From: JBDIAG01 sp047974565
GTDB taxonomy: Bacteria; Actinomycetota; Actinomycetes; Actinomycetales; CAWJMD01
Assembly (NCBI GenBank): GCA_047974565.1
Contig: JBKECN010000028.1
Location: 1 to 64,000 of the forward strand
Length of the DNA: 64,000 bases
Direction: 5' to 3'
Shown: positions 59,605 to 64,000 of the stretch, piece after piece
How positions within the stretch are numbered: the first letter of the stretch is position 1
Layout: each line of letters opens with the position of its first letter
The notes under the pieces: model-generated
Told to the model about the DNA's origin: nothing
Seen by the model: the letters and a program-made list of their open reading frames with translations, nothing else
The model's database searches: none
Program-made: the position numbers and the translations under genes

Positions 59605-60745
59605 GCGGGACCCGGCGGGGCTGGTTGCGTGGCCCCCGCGGGCGAGGCAGGTCGACGTCGCCGACTGCGTCCGGAGATTCGGCCGAATCGGATGTACTGG
59701 ATGAACCACCAGACGAACCGGATGCGACGACGGTGACCTTCTCCTTCTCCGGCTGGGAACGGGCGCTCTTGGCCCGGGCCCGAGCCACGGCGGCAGCCTG
59801 CTCGACCACTCTGGGGTCGCGCGAGCGCAGCAGCACCAGCAGCGGGGGCGCCAGGAAGATCGAGGAGTAAGTGCCGGCGATCATCCCGACGAAGAGCGCC
59901 AGCGAGATGTCCTTCAAGGTGCCCGCCCCGAGCAGGAAGGCGCCGATGAACAGGATCGCCCCCACCGGGAGCAGCGCCACCACCGAGGTGTTGATGGACC
60001 GCACCAGGGTCTGGTTGACGGCCAGGTTGACCGCCTCGGCGTAGGTGCGCTTGGTCGAGGAGAAGATGTGCGCGGTGTTCTCCCGCACCTTGTCGAAGAC
60101 GACGACGGTGTCGTAGAGGGAGTAGCCCAGGATGGTCAGGAAGCCGATCACCGACGCCGGGGACACCTCGAAGCCGGTCAGAGCGTAAATGCCCGCCGTC
60201 GCCGCGAGGTCGTGCAACAACGCGAGCACGGCGGCGACAGCCATCTGCCAGGCACGGAAGTATCCGGTGATGACGATGCTCACCAGCACGAGGAAGATGC
60301 CCAGGCCGGTCAGGGCCTTGCGCGTGACGTCGCTACCCCACGAGGCTCCGACATACGAGGACGTGACATTCGAGGCGGACACGTCGTAGGCGGCGGCCAG
60401 GTCGTCGCGAAGGGTGTTTGTCTCCTCGTCGCTGAGCCTCTCGGTCTGCACCTGGATGGCGTTGCCCCCGAGCACACTGACCCGCGGCGCCTCGGCCCCA
60501 GGGACGGCGTCCTGGACCACCTGGGTGGCGATGGACTGGTCGGGGTTGGACAGGCCGGAGACCTGGAACTGCGACCCACCACGGAACTCGATGCTGGGGT
60601 TGAGGCCGCGCACGGCGATGATCCCGATGCTCACCAGCACGGTGATGCCGGCGATCGCGAGCCAGCGGCGCCAGTTCCCGACGAAGTTGTAGGAGCGCTT
60701 ACCCGAGTACAGGTCGTTGCCGAAGGCCGCAAAGCGGGAGGCCAT
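59588..60745 (-). CDS. secF: Protein translocase subunit SecF
   Basis: Encodes 385 aa. With SecD it uses the proton motive force to aid late steps of Sec export. Six transmembrane helices: the first near 30-48, a periplasmic P4 domain with GLNPSIEFRGGSQFQV, then the RND-like block (HDLAATAGIYALTG, FLTILGYSLYDTVVVFDKVREN, RSINTSVVALLPV, GTYSSIFLAPPLL). The last 90 residues are a charged Ser/Arg-rich tail. The gene starts 2 nt after the secD stop. Confidence 0.96.
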   Translation of the reverse strand: MASRFAAFGNDLYSGKRSYNFVGNWRRWLAIAGITVLVSIGIIAVRGLNPSIEFRGGSQFQVSGLSNPDQSIATQVVQDAVPGAEAPRVSVLGGNAIQVQTERLSDEETNTLRDDLAAAYDVSASNVTSSYVGASWGSDVTRKALTGLGIFLVLVSIVITGYFRAWQMAVAAVLALLHDLAATAGIYALTGFEVSPASVIGFLTILGYSLYDTVVVFDKVRENTAHIFSSTKRTYAEAVNLAVNQTLVRSINTSVVALLPVGAILFIGAFLLGAGTLKDISLALFVGMIAGTYSSIFLAPPLLVLLRSRDPRVVEQAAAVARARAKSARSQPEKEKVTVVASGSSGGSSSTSDSAESPDAVGDVDLPRPRGPRNQPRRVPRSRRR

Positions 60746-60747
60746 GG

Positions 60748-62775
60748 TCAGTTCTCCTTCGTCAGCGACGTGGTTCCGGCGGGTCGCGCCGTTCGCGCAC
60801 CCGCGGTCAGGTCGCCGTCCTCGGCCGAGTCGTCCGGCCCGGTGGAGTCGTCAGCCTCGGCGGCCTCCTGTGCGGCGGCCTCCTCGGCTCGACGCTGGGC
60901 GGCCTTGCGCTCGGCGATCGTCATGCGTTCCGAGCCGGTGCGCACCCGCCCGCGGCCTGCGTAGACCGGCGCGCGGCCCAGGTGCTCGGCGTCGAAGCCG
61001 GACAACCGGTGCCCACCTCCGAAGAAGCGGGTCCGGGCCAGGATGGACACCAGCGGGTGGGTGAAGAGCATCACCACGACGAGGTCCAGCAGCGTGGTCA
61101 GGCCCAGGGTGAAAGCGAACCCGCGCACTCCGCCGACCGCCAACAGGTACAGCACGACGGCTGCCAGCAGGTTGATCGCATCGGAGGCGATGATGGTCCG
61201 GCGGGCCCGGGTCCACCCGGTCTCCACCGCCGCCACCAGCGTGCGGCCCTCGCGGACCTCATCGCGGATCCGCTCGAAGTACACGATGAACGAGTCGGCG
61301 GTGACACCGATGGCGATGATCAGGCCGGCCACACCCGGCAACGACAGCCGATAGCCGTAGGCCCAGCCGAGCAGGCAGATGGCCAGGTAGGTCAGCAGCC
61401 CGGTGACCGCGAGGCTGGCCACCGTCACCAGACCCAGGGCGCGGTACTGGAAGAGCGAATACACCACGACGAGGACGAGCCCGATCAGGCCGGCCAACAG
61501 GCCGTTACGCAACTGCTCCGAGCCCAGCAGCGCCGAGATCTGCTCGCTCGACTCGACGGTGAAGGACATCGGCAGGGCACCGAACTTCAGCTGGTTCGCC
61601 AACTGCGATGCGGACTGCTGGGTGAACGAGCCGGAGATCTCCGCGCGACCGTCGGTGATCACCGCATTGGTGGTGGGCGCGGACACGACCAGGCCGTCCA
61701 GGACGATGGCGAACTGGTTCTGCGGCTGCTGCAGGCCGATGAGCCGGGTGGTCACCTCCCGGAACTGGTCGGCACCCTCGGCGTCGAACTCCAGGTTGAC
61801 CACCCACTGGCCGGTGGATCCACCCTGGGCGTTGGTGCCCATCCCGGACGAGGCGGCGCTGATCCGTGCGCCCTGCACCTCCACAGGCCCCAGGACGTAC
61901 TTGGCGGCGCCGTCCTGAGAGCAGGTGACGATTGCGGTGTCCGGGTCTCCGGGGCCGTTCAGTCGGTTCGCCGGGTCGGTGCAGTCCAAGGCAATGAACT
62001 GCTGGTACATCTCGTCGGTGACCTGGGCCGGGTCCGAGGCTGTGCCGGTGGCGGCTGTCTCGGGTGCGGCGCCGGGGTCGACCACAGCGTTGGGGTCCAC
62101 CGCGCCAGGGTCGACTACGGCGTTGGGGTCCACCGCGTTGGGATCGGGGGTGGCGGCCGCGTCGCCCGCCGCCGGGGTGGCCGAGAGCACGGGGGGAACT
62201 GCTCGCTGGTCCGTGCTGGTCACCGGAGCCGGGACGGTCCCGGAATCGGTGGCCGCCCCCTCCGTGGCTGCGGGATCGGCTGCCGGGTCGACTGCGCCAT
62301 CGGTGGACGGATCGGTCGGTGTCTGCGTGCCATCGGTGGCCGCACCGTCGGTGGCGCCGGTGTCGGTGCTGATCGGCCCCCCGGCGGCCTCCCCGATCAC
62401 TGGGCGGAACTGCATCTGGGCAGACTGGCTGACCAGTTGGATGGCGCGTTCCTGCTCGGCCGGGTCTCCGGGTAGCGAGACGACGATGTTCTGCCCGCCC
62501 TGGCTGACGATCTCAGCCTCGGCCACGCCGCTGGAGTCAACGCGCTGGCGAATGATCTCGATCGCCTGGTTGATGGAGTTCGTCGTGATCGCATCCGAAC
62601 CGGCCTCGACCTTGGGCGTCAGGATGATCTGCGTTCCGCCCGCCAGGTCGAGGGCCAAGCGCGGCTGGAAAGATGCCGTGCTCCACATCACACCCGCGGA
62701 CAGGGTGGCCACCAAGCTCACGATGAGCACGGCGAGAGCGATCAGCGGTCGCCGCGCTCGGGTCTTTCTCGACAC
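60748..62775 (-). CDS. secD: Protein translocase subunit SecD
   Basis: Encodes 675 aa, longer than the usual 500-600 because of a low-complexity Asp/Pro/Ala/Thr insert of about 100 residues (about 130-245) in the large periplasmic region. Conserved blocks: LDLAGGTQIILTP, EIIRQRVDSSGVAEAEIVSQG, IVVSLPG, VVNLEFDAEGADQFREVT, AISGSFT-like ISGSFTQQSASQLAN, and the RND helices with GVAGLIIAIGVTADSFIVYFERIRDE-type sequence around residue 500. AAGGAC lies 6 nt before GTG 62775. It is first of the secD-secF pair, downstream of yajC. Confidence 0.96.
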   Translation of the reverse strand: MSRKTRARRPLIALAVLIVSLVATLSAGVMWSTASFQPRLALDLAGGTQIILTPKVEAGSDAITTNSINQAIEIIRQRVDSSGVAEAEIVSQGGQNIVVSLPGDPAEQERAIQLVSQSAQMQFRPVIGEAAGGPISTDTGATDGAATDGTQTPTDPSTDGAVDPAADPAATEGAATDSGTVPAPVTSTDQRAVPPVLSATPAAGDAAATPDPNAVDPNAVVDPGAVDPNAVVDPGAAPETAATGTASDPAQVTDEMYQQFIALDCTDPANRLNGPGDPDTAIVTCSQDGAAKYVLGPVEVQGARISAASSGMGTNAQGGSTGQWVVNLEFDAEGADQFREVTTRLIGLQQPQNQFAIVLDGLVVSAPTTNAVITDGRAEISGSFTQQSASQLANQLKFGALPMSFTVESSEQISALLGSEQLRNGLLAGLIGLVLVVVYSLFQYRALGLVTVASLAVTGLLTYLAICLLGWAYGYRLSLPGVAGLIIAIGVTADSFIVYFERIRDEVREGRTLVAAVETGWTRARRTIIASDAINLLAAVVLYLLAVGGVRGFAFTLGLTTLLDLVVVMLFTHPLVSILARTRFFGGGHRLSGFDAEHLGRAPVYAGRGRVRTGSERMTIAERKAAQRRAEEAAAQEAAEADDSTGPDDSAEDGDLTAGARTARPAGTTSLTKEN
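62075..62140 (-). repeat. 33-bp in-frame tandem repeat in secD
   Basis: Two 33-bp units, 62075-62107 and 62108-62140, encode VDPNAVVDPGA twice within the periplasmic low-complexity insert. Confidence 0.88.
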
Positions 62776-62933
62776 TGTGGGTCCTTCGCGTTGCGGGTCG
62801 AGCGGTCAGGGATGACCTCGCCGGTCGGAGGCGCGGGAGGTCGCGGTGGTGAGACCGGCTTCCACCTCGGGTGAGACAGCTCCGGTGAGCATCCTCGGCA
62901 GGATTGCCCCACTACCTAAGCGTGGGAATGAGA

Positions 62934-63413
62934 TTAATTGCCGTGTTTGCCTGGGTCATCGTTCTTGCCCCGGTCCGGGTCGATACGACCCGACGAGCCG
63001 GGGCCGTCACCCCACCCGGGGGCGGAGTCGTCATCAGCGCCCCCGTCCTTGGTCAGTGACACGTGCCCGTCGGCCGAGCCGTGCGGACCGTCGGAGTCCA
63101 TTGCGGAGTGCACGTCGAAGGGCAGGTCGCCGTCGGCGAAGGCTGGCTCCTCGGGCGGCAGCACCCTGGACAGGGCGGCGGTGAGCATCGTCACCTGCAC
63201 GCCTGGGGCTACCTCGAGGTGCATCTTGTCCCCCTCGACACCCACGACGGTGCCGAACATGCCCGCGGTGGTCATCACCCGGTCGCCCGGGGTCAGGCCC
63301 GCGCGCTGACGCTGTTGCTCGGCTTGGGTCTTGCGCTGCCGGGAGAACATGTAGAACACCAGACCCAGCAGCAGGAGCGGAAGGAGGAGGGACGGATCCA
63401 CGAGTGCGTTCAC
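62934..63413 (-). CDS. yajC: Preprotein translocase subunit YajC
   Basis: Encodes 159 aa. One transmembrane helix near the N-terminus (LLLPLLLLGLVFYMFSRQRK) is followed by the small YajC domain: LTPGDRVMTTAGMFGTVVGV and VTMLTAALSRVLPP. The remaining 70 residues are a polar Asp/Gly/Lys-rich tail not found in E. coli YajC. It is an accessory of SecDF. GTG 63413 is chosen because it sets the helix at the N-terminus; AGGAG is only 2 nt away, so GTG 63401 is an alternative. Confidence 0.9.
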   Translation of the reverse strand: MNALVDPSLLLPLLLLGLVFYMFSRQRKTQAEQQRQRAGLTPGDRVMTTAGMFGTVVGVEGDKMHLEVAPGVQVTMLTAALSRVLPPEEPAFADGDLPFDVHSAMDSDGPHGSADGHVSLTKDGGADDDSAPGWGDGPGSSGRIDPDRGKNDDPGKHGN

Positions 63414-63701
63414 GACTCCTGTCGTTGTCGATCCACCGACCGGTCGGTCGGCGTGCGCCTGGCCCGGTGCGGGCCGCGCGGGCATCGGGCGCCCGCCCTG
63501 GCACGGACGGGCCCCGGCCGATTCTACAAGTGCCGGGCTCGCACGCCGAGTAGGCCGGGACCCTTGTCTCGCCGCGTTCGAACAACGGCCCTTCACTGCG
63601 TTCGAACACCGGCCGTCCGCCGCGTCGATCGCGGCCCGTTCGGCCGCAGCGGCGAGCGTGTCGATGTCGGTGCCCTCGCAGCACCCTGACAGCCAGGAGA
63701 A
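63414..63701. other. 288-bp ruvB-yajC spacer
   Basis: No gene. The sequence GCGTTCGAACAMCGGCC occurs twice (63574 and 63598), giving two TTCGAA palindromes 24 bp apart. Confidence 0.5.
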
Positions 63702-64000
63702 TCACCCCAGGTCGAGACCGAGCTGGGCCGTGGCCGGGGCTGGCAGTCCGAGGTGCCGCCACGCAGCCTCGGTGGCAATCCGGCCCCTGGGCGTCCTGCC
63801 CATCAGGCCCTCACGCACCAGGAAGGGCTCGGCTACCGTCTCGACGGTATCGGGCTCCTCCCCGACGGCGACGGCGAGCGTGGAGAGGCCGACCGGCCCT
63901 CCGCCGAAGCGCTGGCACAGGGCAAGGAGCACGCCCCGGTCGAGACGGTCCAGACCGATGGCGTCCACCTGGTAGACCTCCAAGGCCGCCTGCGCGGCTT
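63702..64000 (-). CDS. ruvB: Holliday junction helicase RuvB, 3' end only
   Basis: The last 98 codons, cut by the window end. The sequence EVYQVDAIGLDRLDRGVLLA, then RFGGGPVGLSTLAVAVGEEP and EPFLVREGLMGRTPRGRIAT is the winged-helix C-terminal domain of RuvB, which drives branch migration with RuvA. The frame stays open to base 64000, so the gene continues beyond the window. Gene order ruvB-yajC-secD-secF is standard in actinobacteria. Confidence 0.95.
   Translation of the reverse strand, partial: AAQAALEVYQVDAIGLDRLDRGVLLALCQRFGGGPVGLSTLAVAVGEEPDTVETVAEPFLVREGLMGRTPRGRIATEAAWRHLGLPAPATAQLGLDLG

Noticed and set aside
59183..59736. Plus-strand frames across the 31-bp array next to relA
   Set aside because: The apparent protein is a translated minisatellite (repeats of DASAHGPVRT type) that runs antisense into secF.

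Overview
The window is a high-GC actinobacterial chromosome segment. The gene order supports this: ruvB-yajC-secD-secF-relA, then ppiB, a DUF349 gene, a metallo-beta-lactamase gene, hisS, aspS and rarA recall the Mycobacterium/Streptomyces layout, as do the phosphodiesterase-rph-rdgB block and the clpS-DUF2017-pncB block. Small actinobacterial families (DUF3618, DUF6412, HelD class II, lysA of the actinobacterial type) agree. Many genes appear to be leaderless: a TAnnnT -10 box sits 6 or 8 nt before an ATG or GTG. The exact order or genus cannot be settled from this window.

Layout. 1-2.1 kb: a G-rich 37-bp minisatellite, orn, tRNA-His, a small acidic protein, tRNA-Lys. 2.4-11.5 kb: rbsK, a Cys-rich mini-protein, a GroES-like protein, marR with a DUF2306 membrane protein, DUF3618, a Bcp peroxiredoxin, a large secreted CotH-like protein, tRNA-Leu and xthA. 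12.2-16.5 kb: two tandem paralogous Pro-rich single-pass membrane proteins of unknown role. 16.6-24.5 kb: rdgB-rph-phosphodiesterase, DUF2017-clpS divergent from pncB-pncA (NAD salvage), a candidate structured RNA, a secreted protein and thiD. 24.8-35.5 kb: helD, an RDD membrane protein, lysA, a GGDEF-EAL protein and glgP. 36-44 kb: a DUF4190/DUF4352-like protein, rarA, a secreted nuclease, an MMPL transporter and aspS. 44.2-50.3 kb: a GAF-GGDEF cyclase, a DUF6412/YidC-like pair, a phosphotransferase and hisS. 50.3-64 kb: a glyoxalase-II-like hydrolase, a thiolase homologue lacking its cysteines, ppiB-DUF349, an AbiEi-like protein, relA, secF-secD-yajC and the 3' end of ruvB. Most of the genes are housekeeping: tRNA aminoacylation, stringent response, Sec export, NAD and nucleotide hygiene, DNA repair and second messengers.

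No mobile element, CRISPR array or defence island was found. The unusual material lies between genes. A family of about 40-bp hairpin repeats occurs in four spaces between convergent genes (eight copies). Many unrelated short tandem arrays have units of 16 to 37 bp, and some in-frame copies lie inside coding regions. A nested inverted-repeat element of about 180 nt at 22.5-22.7 kb looks like a structured RNA.
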